Assembly: GCA_958298945.1 (NCBI GenBank)
Contig: OY282608.1
Span: 15,229,933 to 15,293,932 of the forward strand
Reading direction: 5' to 3'
Source: Atherix ibis
Lineage: Eukaryota; Arthropoda; Insecta; Diptera; Athericidae
DNA length: 64,000 nt
Positions 1-13,849 of this stretch are shown one piece after another; position 1 is the first letter of the stretch, and every line of letters begins with the position of its first letter. Made by a program: the position numbers and the translations under genes. The notes under the pieces were generated by a model. That model was not told the origin of the DNA, did no database searches, and saw only the letters and a program-made list of their open reading frames with translations.

Positions 1-2195
1 GCCAACAAACCAACAAACCAACAAACCAAAAAACCAACAAACCAACAAACCATCAAACGAACAAAGCAACAAGCCAACAAGCCAACAAGCCAACAAACCA
101 ACAAACCAACAAGCCAACAAACCAACAAACCAACAAACCAACAAGCCAACAAACCAACAAACCAACAAACCAACAAGCCAACAAACCAACAAGCCAACAA
201 ACCAACAAACCAACAAACCAACAAGTCAACAAACCAACAAACCAACAAGCCAACAAACCAACAAACAAATAAACCAACAAACCAAAAAACCCAACAAACC
301 AACAAACCAACAAAGCAACAAACCAACAAACCAACAAGCCAACAAACCAACAAACCAACAAACCAACAAGCCAAAAAACCAACAAACAAATAAACCAACA
401 AACCAACAAACCAACTAACCAACAAACCAACAAACCAAAAAACCAACAAACCAACAAACCAACAAGCCAACAAGCCAACAAGCCAACAAGCCAACAAACC
501 AACAAACTAACAAACCAACAAACGAACTAACCAACAAACCAACAAGCCAACAAGCCAACAAACCAACAAACCAACACACCAACAAACCAACAAACCAACA
601 AACCAACAAACTAAGTAACCAACAAGCAAACAAACCAACAAACCAACAAGCCAACAAGCCAACAAACCAACAAACCAACAAGCCAACGAACCAACAAATC
701 AACAAACCAAAAAACCATAAAACCAACAAACCAACAAACCAACAAGCCAACAAGCCAACAAACCAACAAACCAACAAACCAACAAGCCAACAAACCAACA
801 AGCCAACAAACCAACAAACCAACAAACCAAATAACCAAAAAGCCAACAAACTAACAAACCAACAAGCCAACAGGCCAACAAACCAACAAACCAACAAAGC
901 AACAAGCCAACAAGCCAACAAACCAACAAGCGACCAAACCAACAAAACAACAAACCAACAAGCCAACAAACCAACAAACAAATAAACCAACAAACCAACA
1001 AACAAATAAACCAACAAACCAACAAACCAACAAACCAACAAACCAACAAACCAACAAACCAAAAACCAACAAACCAACAAACCAACAAGCCAAACAGCCA
1101 ACAAACCAACAAACCAACAAACCAACAAACCAACAAGCCAACAAACCAACAAACCAACAAACCAACAAACCAACAAGCCAACAAGCCAACAAACCAACAA
1201 ACCAACAAGCCAACAAACCAACAAACCAACAAACCAACAAGCCCACAAACCAACAAACAAATAAACCAACAAACCAAAAATCCAACAAACCAACAAACCA
1301 ACAAACCAACAAACCAACAAACCAACAAACCAACATGCCAACAAGCCAACAAACCAACAAACCAACAAACCAACAAGCCAACAAACCAACAAGCCAACAA
1401 ACCAATAAACCAACAAACCAAGTAACCAAAAAGCCAACAAACTAACAAACCAACAAGCCAACAAGCCAACAAACCAACAAACCAAAAAAGCAACTAGCCA
1501 ACAAGCCAACAAACCAACAAACCAACAAGCCAACAAACCAACAAACCAACAAGCCAACAAGCCAACAAACCAACAAACCAACAAACCAACAAGCCAACAA
1601 ACCAACAAACCAACAAGCCAACAAACCAACAAACCAACAAACCAACAAACCAACAAGCCAACAAGCCAACAAACCAACAAACTAATAAGCCAACAAGCCA
1701 ACAAACCAACAAACCAACAAGCCAACAAACCAACAAACCAACAAACCAACAAACCAACAAGCCAACAAACCAACAAACAAATAAACCAACCAACCAACAA
1801 ACCAACAAACCAACAAGCCAACAAACCAACAAACCAACAAACCAAAAAACCAACAAACCAACAAACCAACAAACCAATAAACCAACAAACCAACAAGCCA
1901 ACAAACCAACAAACCATGTAACCAAAAAGCCAACAAACTAACAAACCAACAAGCCAACAAGCCAACAAACCAACAAGCCAACAAACCAACAAACCAAGAA
2001 AGCAACAAGCCAACAAGCCAACAAACCAACAAACCAACAAGCCAACAAACCAACAAACCAACATGCCAACAAGCCAACAAACCAACAAACCAACAAACCA
2101 AGTAACCAAAAAGCCAACAAACTAACAAACCAACAAACCAACAAGCCAACAAACCAACAAACCAACAAACCAACAAACCAACAAGCCAACAAACC
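1..2195 (+). repeat. ~2.96 kb higher-order block A, copy 1 (left end cut by window)
   Basis: The variant barcode of this stretch is repeated at 2970-5150. The CATCAAACG marker at 51 matches 3020 (offset 2969), the 9-mer unit at 282-290 matches 3251-3259 (offset 2969), the 7-mer unit CCAAAAA at 1059-1065 matches 4020-4026 (offset 2961), and distinctive units near 1490-1925 match at offset 2953. The two 8-bp steps in offset are single whole-octamer gains or losses. Identity between copies looks very high. The barcodes diverge after about 2195 here and about 5150 in the other copy. Confidence 0.9.
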
Positions 2196-2410
2196 AACAA
2201 ACCAAAAAACCAACAAGCCAACAAACCAACAAGCCAACAAACCAACAAACCAACAAACCAACAAGTCAACAAACCAACAAACCAACAAGCCAACAAACCA
2301 ACAAACAAATAAACCAACAAACCAAAAAACCCAACAAACCAACAAACCAACAAAGCAACAAACCAACAAACCAACAAGCCAACAAACCAACAAACCAACA
2401 AACCAACAAG
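2155..2410 (+). repeat. Partial third copy of the 115-370 segment (offset 2040)
   Basis: The stretch around 2221-2400 matches 181-360 almost base for base at an offset of exactly 2040 bp (255 octamers). The match includes the CAAGTCAAC variant and the 9-mer unit at 2322-2330, which corresponds to 282-290. With the copy near 3195-3340, this short segment is present three times in the first 3.4 kb. The match stops near 370/2410, where the two barcodes take different variants. Confidence 0.85.
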
Positions 2411-2969
2411 CCAACAAACCAACAAACTAACAAACCAACAAACCAACAAGCCAACAAACCAACAAACAAATAAACCAACAAACCAACAAACCAACAAACC
2501 AACAAACCAAAAAAGCAACAAGCCAACAAGCCAACAAACCAACAAATCAACAAGCCAACAAACCAACAAACCAACAAGCCAACAAGCCAACAAACCAACA
2601 AACCAACAAACCAACAAACCAACAAACCAACAAGCCAACAAACCAACAAACCAACAAACCAAAAAACCAACAAACCAACAAACCAACAAACCAATAAGCC
2701 AACATACCAACAAGCCAACAAACCAACAAACCAACAAACCAACAAACCAACAAACCAACAAACCAAGTAACCAACAAACCAACAAACCAACAAACCAACA
2801 AACCAACAAGCCAACAAACCAACAAACAAATAAACCAACAAACCAACAAACCAACAAACCAACAAACCAACAAACCAAAAAACCAACAAACCAACAAGCC
2901 AACAAGCCAACAAACCAACAAACTAAAAAACCAACAAGCCAACAAACCAACAAACCAACAAGCCAACAA

Positions 2970-5150
2970 GCCAACAAACCAACAAACCAACAAACCAAAA
3001 AACCAACAAACCAACAAACCATCAAACGAACAAAGCAACAAGCCAACAAGCCAACAAGCCAACAAACCAACAAACCAACAAGCCAACAAACCAACAAACC
3101 AACAAACCAACAAGCCAACAAACCAACAAACCAACAAACCAACAAGCCAACAAACCAACAAGCCAACAAACCAACAAACCAACAAACCAACAAGTCAACA
3201 AACCAACAAACCAACAAGCCAACAAACCAACAAACAAATAAACCAACAAACCAAAAAACCCAACAAACCAACAAACCAACAAAGCAACAAACCAACAAAC
3301 CAACAAGCCAACAAACCAACAAACCAACAAACCAACAAGCCAAAAAACCAACAAACAAATAAACCAACAAACCAACAAACCAACTAACCAACAAACCAAC
3401 AAACCAAAAAACCAACAAACCAACAAGCCAACAAGCCAACAAGCCAACAAGCCAACAAACCAACAAACTAACAAACCAACAAACGAACTAACCAACAAAC
3501 CAACAAGCCAACAAGCCAACAAACCAACAAACCAACACACCAACAAACCAACAAACCAACAAACCAACAAACTAAGTAACCAACAAGCAAACAAACCAAC
3601 AAACCAACAAGCCAACAAGCCAACAAACCAACAAACCAACAAGCCAACGAACCAACAAATCAACAAACCAAAAAACCATAAAACCAACAAACCAACAAAC
3701 CAACAAGCCAACAAGCCAACAAACCAACAAACCAACAAACCAACAAGCCAACAAACCAACAAGCCAACAAACCAACAAACCAACAAACCAAATAACCAAA
3801 AAGCCAACAAACTAACAAACCAACAAGCCAACAAGCCAACAAACCAACAAACCAACAAAGCAACAAGCCAACAAGCCAACAAACCAACAAGCGACCAAAC
3901 CAACAAAACAACAAACCAACAAGCCAACAAACCAACAAACAAATAAACCAACAAACCAACAAACAAATAAACCAACAAACCAACAAACCAACAAACCAAC
4001 AAACCAACAAACCAACAAACCAAAAACCAACAAACCAACAAACCAACAAGCCAAACAGCCAACAAACCAACAAACCAACAAACCAACAAGCCAACAAACC
4101 AACAAACCAACAAACCAACAAACCAACAAGCCAACAAGCCAACAAACCAACAAACCAACAAGCCAACAAACCAACAAACCAACAAACCAACAAGCCCACA
4201 AACCAACAAACAAATAAACCAACAAACCAAAAATCCAACAAACCAACAAACCAACAAACCAACAAACCAACAAACCAACAAACCAACATGCCAACAAGCC
4301 AACAAACCAACAAACCAACAAACCAACAAGCCAACAAACCAACAAGCCAACAAACCAATAAACCAACAAACCAAGTAACCAAAAAGCCAACAAACTAACA
4401 AACCAACAAGCCAACAAGCCAACAAACCAACAAACCAAAAAAGCAACTAGCCAACAAGCCAACAAACCAACAAACCAACAAGCCAACAAACCAACAAACC
4501 AACAAGCCAACAAGCCAACAAACCAACAAACCAACAAACCAACAAGCCAACAAACCAACAAACCAACAAGCCAACAAACCAACAAACCAACAAACCAACA
4601 AACCAACAAGCCAAGAAGCCAACAAACCAACAAACTAATAAGCCAACAAGCCAACAAACCAACAAACCAACAAGCCAACAAACCAACAAACCAACAAACC
4701 AACAAACCAACAAGCCAACAAACCAACAAACAAATAAACCAACCAACCAACAAACCAACAAACCAACAAGCCAACAAACCAACAAACCAACAAACCAAAA
4801 AACCAACAAACCAACAAACCAACAAACCAATAAACCAACAAACCAACAAGCCAACAAACCAACAAACCATGTAACCAAAAAGCCAACAAACTAACAAACC
4901 AACAAGCCAACAAGCCAACAAACCAACAAGCCAACAAACCAACAAACCAAGAAAGCAACAAGCCAACAAGCCAACAAACCAACAAACCAACAAGCCAACA
5001 AACCAACAAACCAACATGCCAACAAGCCAACAAACCAACAAACCAACAAACCAAGTAGCCAAAAAGCCAACAAACTAACAAACCAACAAACCAACAAGCC
5101 AACAAACCAACAAACCAACAAACCAACAAACCAACAAGCCAACAAACCAA
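2970..5150 (+). repeat. ~2.96 kb higher-order block A, copy 2
   Basis: Second copy of 1-2195 at offsets of 2969, 2961 and 2953 bp, decreasing rightwards in whole 8-bp steps. Scattered point differences exist, for example GTAGCC at about 5055 against GTAACC at about 2102. Both odd-length units of copy 1 in this stretch are inherited here (9-mer 3251-3259, 7-mer 4020-4026), which supports duplication of the whole block rather than independent mutation. Confidence 0.9.
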
Positions 5151-6420
5151 CAAACAAATAAACCAACAAACCAACAAACCAACAAACCAACAAACCAACA
5201 AGCCAACAAACCAACAAACCAACAAACCAACAAACCAAGTAACCAAAAAGCCAACAAACTAACAAACCAACAAGCCAACAAGCCAACAAACCAACAAGCC
5301 AACAAACCAACAAACCAACAAAGCAACAAGCCAACAAGCCAACAAACCAACAAACTAACAAGCCAACAAACCAACAAACCAACAAACCAACAAGCCAACA
5401 AGCCAACAAACAAAAAAACCAACAAATTAACAATCCAACAAACCAACAAACCAACAAACCAAAAAACCAACACACCAACAAACCAACAAGCCAACAAACC
5501 AAAAAACCAACACAACAACAAACCAACAAGCCAACAAGCCAACAAACCAACAAACCAACAAACCAACAAACCAACAAACAAATAAACCAAAAAACCAACA
5601 AACCAACTAACCGACAAACCAACAAACCAAAAAACCAACAAACCAAAAAGCCAACAAGCTAACAAGCCAACAAACCAACAAACTAACAAACCAGCAAACG
5701 AACTAACCAACAAACCAACAAGCCAACAAGCCAACAAACCAACAAACCAACAAACCAACAAACCAACAAACTAAGTAACCAACAAGCAAACAAACCAACA
5801 AACCAACAAGCCAACAAGTCAACAAACCAACAAAGCAACAAACCAACAAGCCAACAAACCAACAAGCCAACAAACCAACAAACCAACAAACCAACAAGCC
5901 AACAAACCAACAAACAAATAAACCAACAAACCAACAAACCAACAAACAAATAAACCAACAAACCAACAAACCAACAAATCAACAAACCAACAAGCCAACA
6001 AACCAACAAACCAACAAACCAACAAACCAACAAGCCAACAAGCCAACAAACCAACATACCAACAAGCCAACAAACCAACAAACCAACAAACCAACAAGCT
6101 AACAAACCAACAAACCAACAAACCAACAAGCCAACAAACCAACAAACCAACAAACCACAAAACCAAGTAACCAACAAACCAACAAACCAACAAGCCAACA
6201 AACCAACAAGCCAACAAACCAACAAACAAATAAACCAACAAACCAACAAACCAACAAACCAACAAACCAACAAACCAAAAAACCAACAAACCAACAAGCC
6301 AACAAGCCAACAAACCAACAAACTAACAAGCCAACAAGCCAACAAACCAACAAACCAACAAGCCAACAAGCCCACAAACATACAAACCAACAAACCAAAA
6401 AACCAACAAACCAACAAACC
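5150..6420 (+). repeat. Mixed octamer segment between blocks A and P
   Basis: This stretch is octamer array with its own order of variants: AAATTAACAATCC near 5425, CACACC and CACAACAAC variants at about 5470-5520, CGAACTAACC near 5698, AAGTAACC near 5775, and several CAAATAAA units. I see no gene or non-repeat sequence. It contains the first of five copies of landmark block L and is not part of an obvious large tandem duplication within the window. Confidence 0.7.
5405..5535 (+). repeat. Landmark block L, copy 1
   Basis: A run of unusual variants recurs in fixed order: CAAAAAAACC, then AAATTAACAATCC, then CCAACACACC, then CCAACACAACAAC. The same order appears near 12.78, 18.59, 20.79 and 25.03 kb. 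These variants are rare elsewhere, so the block traces shared ancestry between distant parts of the array. Confidence 0.85.
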
Positions 6421-8350
6421 ATCAAACGAACAAAGCAACAAGCCAACAAGCCAACAAGCCAACAAACCAACAAACCAACAAGCCAACTAACCAACAAACC
6501 AACAAGCCAACAAGCCAACAAACCAACAAACCAACAAACCAACAAACCAACAAGCCAACAAACCAACAAGCCAACAAACTAACAAACCAACAAACCAACA
6601 AGCCAACAAACCAACAAACCAACAAGCCAACAAACCAACAAACAAATAAACCAACAAAACAAAAAACCAACAAACCAACAAACCAACAAACCAACAAACC
6701 AACAAACCAACAAGCCAACAAACCAACAAACCAACAAACCAACAAGCCAACAAACCAACAAACAAATAAACCAACAAACCAACAAACCAACTAACCAACA
6801 AACCAACAAACCAAAAAACCAACAAACCAACAAGCCAACAAGCCAACAAACCAACAAACTAACAAACCAACAAACGAACTAACCAACAAACCAACAAGCC
6901 AACAAGCCAACAAACCAACAAACCAACAAACCAACAAACCAACAAACCAACAAACCAACAAACTAAGTAACCAACAAGCAAACAAACCAACAAACCAACA
7001 AGCCAATAAACCAACAAACCAACAAACCAACAAACCAACAAACCAACAAGCCAACAAGCCAACAAACCAACAAACCAACAAACCAACAAGCCAACAAACC
7101 AACAAGCCAACAAACCAACAAACCAACAAACCAAGTAACCAAAAAGCCAACAAACTAACAAACCAACAAGCCAACAAGCCAACAAACCAACAAACCAACA
7201 AAGCAACAAGCCAACAAGCCAACAAACCAACAAGCCAACAAACCAACAAACCAACAAGCCAACAAACCAACAAACAAATAAACCAACAAACCAACAAACA
7301 AATAAACCAACAAACCAACAAACCAACAAACCAACAAACCAACAAACCAACAAACCAAAAAACCAACAAACCAACAAACCAACAAGCCAACAAGCCAACA
7401 AACCAACAAACCAACAAACCAACAAGCCAACAAACCAACAAACCAACAAACCAACAAACCAACAAGCCAACAAGCCAACAAACCAACAAACCAACAAGCC
7501 AACAAACCAACAAACCAACAAACCAACAAGCCAACAAACCAACAAACAAATAAACCAACAAACCAAAAAACCAACAAACCAACAAGCCAATAAACCAACA
7601 AACCAACAAACCAACATGCCAACAAGCCAACAAACCAACAAACCAACAAACCAACAAGCCAACAAACCAACAAGCCAACAAACCAACAAACCAACAAACC
7701 AAGTAACCAAAAAGCCAACAAACTAACAAACCAACAAGCCAACAAGCCAACAAACCAACAAACCAAAAAAGCAACAAGCCAACAAGCCAACAAGCCAACA
7801 AACCAACAAGCCAACAAACCAACAAACCAACAAGCCAACAAGCCAACAAACTAACAAACCAACAAACCAACAAGCCAACAAACCAACAAACCAACAAGCC
7901 AACAAACCAACAAACCAACAAACCAACAAACCAACAAGCCAACAAGCAAACAAACCAACAAACCAACAAGCCAACAAACCAACAAACCAACAAACCAACA
8001 AACCAACAAACCAACAAGCCAACAAACCAACAAACCAACAAACCAACAAGCCAACAAACCAACAAACAAATAAACCAACAAACCAACAAACCAACAAACC
8101 AACAAGCCAACAAACCAACAAACCAACAAACCAAAAAACCAACAAACCAACAAACCAACAAACCCATAAACCAACAAACCAACAAGCCAACAAACCAACA
8201 AACCAACAAACCAACAAACCAAGCAACCAAAAAGCCAACAAACTAACAAACCAACAAGCCAACAAGCCAACAAACCAACTAGCCAACAAACCAACAAACC
8301 GAGAAAGCAACAAGCCAACAAGCCAACAAACCAACAAACCAACAAACCAA
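6420..8350 (+). repeat. Block P, copy 1 (~1.93 kb)
   Basis: The block starts at the CATCAAACG marker at 6420 and recurs at 10764-12620 and, through the 5.8 kb duplication, at about 16555-18430. The offset to the second copy runs 4344, 4336, 4304 then 4256 bp from left to right, so several whole-octamer deletions separate the copies. Distinctive contents are GAACTAACC near 6876, CTAAGTAACC near 6963, doubled CAAATAAA units near 7270-7305, CATGCC near 7615 and AAGTAACC with AAAAAGCC near 7700. Confidence 0.8.
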
Positions 8351-9745
8351 CAAACCAAGTAACCAAAAAGCCAACAAACTAACAAACCAACAAGCCAACA
8401 AGCCAACAAACCAACAAGCCAACAAACCAACAAACCAACAAAGTAACAAGCCAACAAGCCACCAAACCAACAAACCAACAAGCCAACAAACCAACAAGCC
8501 AACAAACCAACAAACCAACAAACCAAGTAACCAAAAAGCCAACAAACTAACAAACCAACAAGCCAACAAGCCAACAAACCAACAAACCAACAAAGCAACA
8601 AGCCAACAAGCCAACAAACCAACAAGCCAACAAACCAACAAACCAACAAACCAACAAACCAACAAACAAATAAACCAACAAACCAACAAACAAATAAACC
8701 AACAAACCAACAAACCAACAAACCAACAAACCAACAAACCAACAAACCAAAAAACCAACAAACCAACAAACCAACAAGCCAACAAGCCAACAAGCCAACA
8801 AACCAACAAACCAACAAGCCAACAAACCAACAAACCAACAAACCAACAAACCAACAAGCCAACAAGCCAACAAACCAACAAACCAACAAGCCAACAAACC
8901 AACAAACCAACAAACCAACAAGCCAACAAACCAACAAACAAATAAACCAACAAACCAAAAAACCAACAAACCAACAAGCCAATAAACCAACAAACCAACA
9001 AACCAACATGCCAACAAGCCAACAAACCAACAAACCAACAAACCAACAAGCCAACAAACCAACAAGCCAACAAACCAACAAACCAACAAACCAAGTAACC
9101 AAAAAGCCAACAAACTAACAAACCAACAAGCCAACAAGCCAACAAACCAACAAACCAAAAAAGCAACAAGCCAACAAGCCAACAAGCCAACAAACCAACA
9201 AGCCAACAAACCAACAAACCAACAAGCCAACAAGCCAACAAACTAACAAACCAACAAACCAACAAGCCAACAAACCAACAAACCAACAAGCCAACAAACC
9301 AACAAACCAACAAACCAACAAACCAACAAGCCAACAAGCAAACAAACCAACAAACCAACAAGCCAACAAACCAACAAACCAACAAACCAACAAACCAACA
9401 AACCAACAAGCCAACAAACCAACAAACCAACAAACCAACAAGCCAACAAACCAACAAACAAATAAACCAACAAACCAACAAACCAACAAACCAACAAGCC
9501 AACAAACCAACAAACCAACAAACCAAAAAACCAACAAACCAACAAACCAACAAACCCATAAACCAACAAACCAACAAGCCAACAAACCAACAAACCAACA
9601 AACCAACAAACCAAGCAACCAAAAAGCCAACAAACTAACAAACCAACAAGCCAACAAGCCAACAAACCAACTAGCCAACAAACCAACAAACCGAGAAAGC
9701 AACAAGCCAACAAGCCAACAAACCAACAAACCAACAAACCAACAA
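8350..9745 (+). repeat. 1392-bp tandem copy of the distal part of block P
   Basis: Sequence from about 6960-8350 is repeated directly downstream at a constant offset of 1392 bp (174 octamers). Matching landmarks include AAGTAACC near 7134 and 8526, CATGCC near 7616 and 9008, CCCATAAACC near 8163 and 9555, and AAGCAACC near 8221 and 9613. The constant offset over more than 1 kb suggests a recent event. A few point changes are visible, for example AAAAGCAAC near 7768 and 9160 shared in both, against CAAGCC/CAAACC swaps elsewhere. Confidence 0.88.
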
Positions 9746-9759
9746 ACCAAGTAACCAAA

Positions 9760-10490
9760 AAGCCAACAAACTAACAAACCAACAAGCCAACAAGCCAACA
9801 AACCAACAAGCCAACAAACCAACAAACCAACAAAGTAACAAGCCAACAAGCCACCAAACCAACAAACTAACAAGCCAACAAACCAACAAACCAACAAACC
9901 AACAAGCCAACAAGCCAACAAGCCAACAAACCAACAAACTAACAAGCCAACAAGCCAACAAACCAACAACCCAACAAGCCAACAAGCCCACAAACCAACA
10001 AACCAACAAGCCAACAAACCAACAAACCAACAAACCAACAAACCAACAAGCCAACAAGCAAACAAACCAACAAACCAACAAGCCAACAAACCAACAAACC
10101 AACAAACCAACAAACCAACAAACCAACAAGCCAACAAACCAACAAACCAACAAACCAACAAGCCAACAAACCAACAAACAAATAAACCAACAAACCAACA
10201 AACCAACAAACCAACAAGCCAACAAACCAACAAACCAACAAACCAAAAAACCAACAAACCAAAAAACCAACAAACCCATAAACCAACAAACCAACAAGCC
10301 AACAAACCAACAAACCAACAAACCAACAAACCAACAAACCAAGCAACCAAAAAGCCAACAAACTAACAAACCAACAAGCCAACAAGCCAACAAACCAACT
10401 AGCCAACAAACCAACAAACCGAGAAAGCAACAAGCCAACAAGCCAACAAACCAACAAACCAACAAACCAACAAACCAAGTAACCAAAAAG
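9760..10490 (+). repeat. 728-bp partial copy
   Basis: Landmarks CAAGCAAACAAACC, CAAATAAACC, CCCATAAACC and AAGCAACC, followed by AAGTAACC, in 9340-9750 recur about 728 bp downstream (91 octamers). In the 5.8 kb copy of this region the equivalent spacing is 720 bp, so one octamer has been lost since the larger duplication. The segment carries private changes such as CAACCCAAC near 9968 and an extra CCAAAAAA near 10260. Confidence 0.75.
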
Positions 10491-10763
10491 CCAACAAACT
10501 AACAAACCAACAAGCCAACAAGCCAACAAACCAACAAGCCAACAAACCAACAAACCAACAAAGTAACAAGCCAACAAGCCACCAAACCAACAAACTAACA
10601 AGCCAACAAACCAACAAACCAAAAAACCAACAAACCAACAAGCCAACAAGCCAACAAACCAACAAACTAACAAGCCAACAAGCCAACAAACCAACAAACC
10701 AACAAGCCAACAAGTCCACAAACCAACAAACCAACAAACCAAAAAACCAACAAACCAACAAAC

Positions 10764-12620
10764 CATCAAACGAACAAAGCAACAAGCCAACAAGCCAACA
10801 AGCCAACAAACCAACAAACCAACAAGCCAACTAACCAACAAACCAACAAGCCAACAAGCCAACAAACCAACAAACCAACAAACCAACAAGCCAACAAACC
10901 AACAAGCCAACAAACTAACAAACCAACAAACCAACAAGCCAACAAACCAACAAACCAACAAGCCAACAAACCAACAAACAAATAAACCAACAAAACAAAA
11001 AACCAACAAACCAACAAACCAACAAACCAACAAACCAACAAACCAACAAGCCAACAAACCAACAAACCAACAAACCAACAAGCCAACAAACCAACAAACA
11101 AATAAACCAACAAACCAACAAACCAACTAACCAACAAACCAACAAACCAAAAAACCAACAAACCAACAAGCCAACAAGCCAACAAACCAACAAACTAACA
11201 AACCAACAAACGAACTAACCAACAAACCAACAAGCCAACAAGCCAACAAACCAACAAACCAACAAACCAACAAACCAACAAACTAAGTAACCAACAAGCA
11301 AACAAACCAACAAACCAACAAGCCAACAAACCAACAAACCAACAAACCAACAAACCAACAAACCAACAAGCCAACAAGCCAACAAACCAACAAACCAACA
11401 AACCAACAAGCCAACAAACCAACAAGCCAACAAACCAAGTAACCAAAAAGCCAACAAACTAACAAACCAACAAGCCAACAAGCCAACAAACCAACAAACC
11501 AACAAAGCAACAAGCCAACAAGCCAACAAACCAACAAGCCAACAAACCAACAAACCAACAAGCCAACAAACCAACAACCAAATAAACCAACAAACCAACA
11601 AACAAATAAACCAACAAACCAACAAACCAACAAACCAACAAACCAACAAACCAACAAACCAAAAAACCAACAAACCAACAAACCAACAAGCCAACAAGCC
11701 AACAAACCAACAAACCAACAAACCAACAAGCCAACAAACCAACAAACCAACAAACCAACAAACCAACAAGCCAACAAGCCAACAAACCAACAAACCAACA
11801 AGCCAACAAACCAACAAACCAACAAACCAACAAGCCAACAAACCAACAAACAAATAAACCAACAAACCAAAAAACCAACAAACCAACAAGCCAACAAACC
11901 AACAAACCAACAAACCAACATGCCAACAAGCCAACAAACCAACAAACCAACAAACCAACAAGCCAACAAACCAACAAGCCAACAAACCAACAAACCAACA
12001 AACCAAGTAACCAAAAAGCCAACAAACTAACAAACCAACAAGCCAACAAGCCAACAAACCAACAAACCAAAAAAGCAACAAGCCAACAAGCCAACAAGCC
12101 AACAAACCAACAAGCCAACAAACCAACAAACCAACAAGCCAACAAGCCAACAAACTAACAAACCAACAAACCAACAAGCCAACAAACCAACAAACCAACA
12201 AGCCAACAAACCAACAAACCAACAAACCAACAAGCCAACAAGCAAACAAACCAACAAACCAACAAGCCAACAAACCAACAAACCAACAAACCAACAAACC
12301 AACAAACCAACAAACCAACATGCCAACAAACCAACAAACCAACAAACCAACAAGCCAACAAACCAACAAACAAATAAACCAACAAACCAACAAACCAACA
12401 AGCCAACAAACCAACAAACCAACAAACCAAAAAACCAACAAACCAACAAACCAACAAACCCATAAACCAACAAACCAAGCAACCAAAAAGCCAACAAACT
12501 AACAAACCAACAAGCCAACAAGCCAACAAACCAACTAGCCAACAAACCAACAAACCGAGAAAGCAACAAGCCAACAAGCCAACAAACCAACAAACCAACA
12601 AACCAACAAACCAAGTAACC
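10764..12620 (+). repeat. Block P, copy 2
   Basis: The CATCAAACG marker at 10764 starts a second copy of 6420-8350. The stretch 10915-11193 matches 6579-6857 at an offset of 4336 bp with no visible change. Rightwards the offset falls to 4304 and then 4256 as octamers drop out. A substitution has turned CCAACAAA into CCAACAAC before a CAAATAAA unit near 11577; the same change is in the 5.8 kb copy near 17385, so it predates that duplication. Confidence 0.8.
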
Positions 12621-12774
12621 AAAAAGCCAACAAACTAACAAACCAACAAGCCAACAAGCCAACAAACCAACAAGCCAACAAACCAACAAACCAACAAAGT
12701 AACAAGCCAACAAGCCACCAAACCAACAAACTAACAAGCCAACAAACCAACAAACCAACAAACCAACAAGCCAA

Positions 12775-12900
12775 AAAACAAAAAAACCAACAAATTAACA
12801 ATCCACCAAACCAACAAACCAACAAACCAAAAAACCAACACACCAACAAACCAACAAGCCAACAAACCAAAAAACGAACACAACAACAAACCAACAAGCC
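12775..12900 (+). repeat. Landmark block L, copy 2
   Basis: Same variant order as at 5405-5535, with private changes: AACAATCCACC instead of AACAATCCAAC, and ACGAACACAAC instead of ACCAACACAAC. Both changes are also in the copy near 18.6 kb, as expected from the 5.8 kb duplication. Confidence 0.85.
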
Positions 12901-13849
12901 AACAAGCCAACAAACCAACAAACCAACAAGCCAACAAACCAACAAACAAATAAACCAATAAACCGAAAAACCAACATACCAACAAACCAACAAACCAACA
13001 AGCCAACAAACCAACAAGCCAACAAACCAACAAACCAACAAACCAACAAACCAACAAACAAATAAACCAACAAACCAACAAACCAACAAACCAACAAACC
13101 AACAAACCAACAAACTAACAAACCAACAAGCCAACAAACCAACAAGCCAACAAGCCAACAAGTCAACAAACCAACAAGCCAACAAACCAAAAAACCAACA
13201 AACCAACAAGCCAACAAGCCAACAACCAACAAACTAACAAACCAACAAGCCAACAAACCAACAAACCAACAAACCAACAAGCCAACAAGCCAACAAACCA
13301 ACGAACCAACAAGCCAACAAACCAGCAAACCAACAAACCAACAAACCAACAAACCAACAAGCCAACAAACCAACAAACAAATAAACCAACAAACCAACAA
13401 ACCAACAAACCAACAAAACAACAAACCAAAAAACCAACAAACCAACAAGCCAACAAGCCAACAAACCAACAAACTAACAAACCAACAAGCCAACAAACCA
13501 ACAAACCAACAAGCCAACAAGCCAACAAACCAAAACCCCAACAAACCAAAAAACCAACAAACCAACAAACCATCAAACGAAAAAAGCAACACGCCAACAA
13601 GCCAACAAGCCAACAAACCAACAAACCAACAAGCCAACTAACCAACAAACCAATAAGCCAACAAGCCAACAAACCAACAAACCAACAAACCAACAAGCCA
13701 ACAAACCAACAAACCAACAAGCCAAGAAACCATTAAACCAACAAACCAACAAGCCAACAAACCAACAAACCAACAAACCAACAAACAAATAAACCAACAA
13801 ACCAAAAAACCAACAAACCAACAAACCAACAAACCAACAAACCAACAAA

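Noticed and set aside
11571..11586. Apparent 7-mer followed by 9-mer (register shift)
   Set aside because: It is better explained as a single A-to-C change turning CCAACAAA into CCAACAAC before a CAAATAAA unit. Both units keep 8 bp and the register is unchanged.
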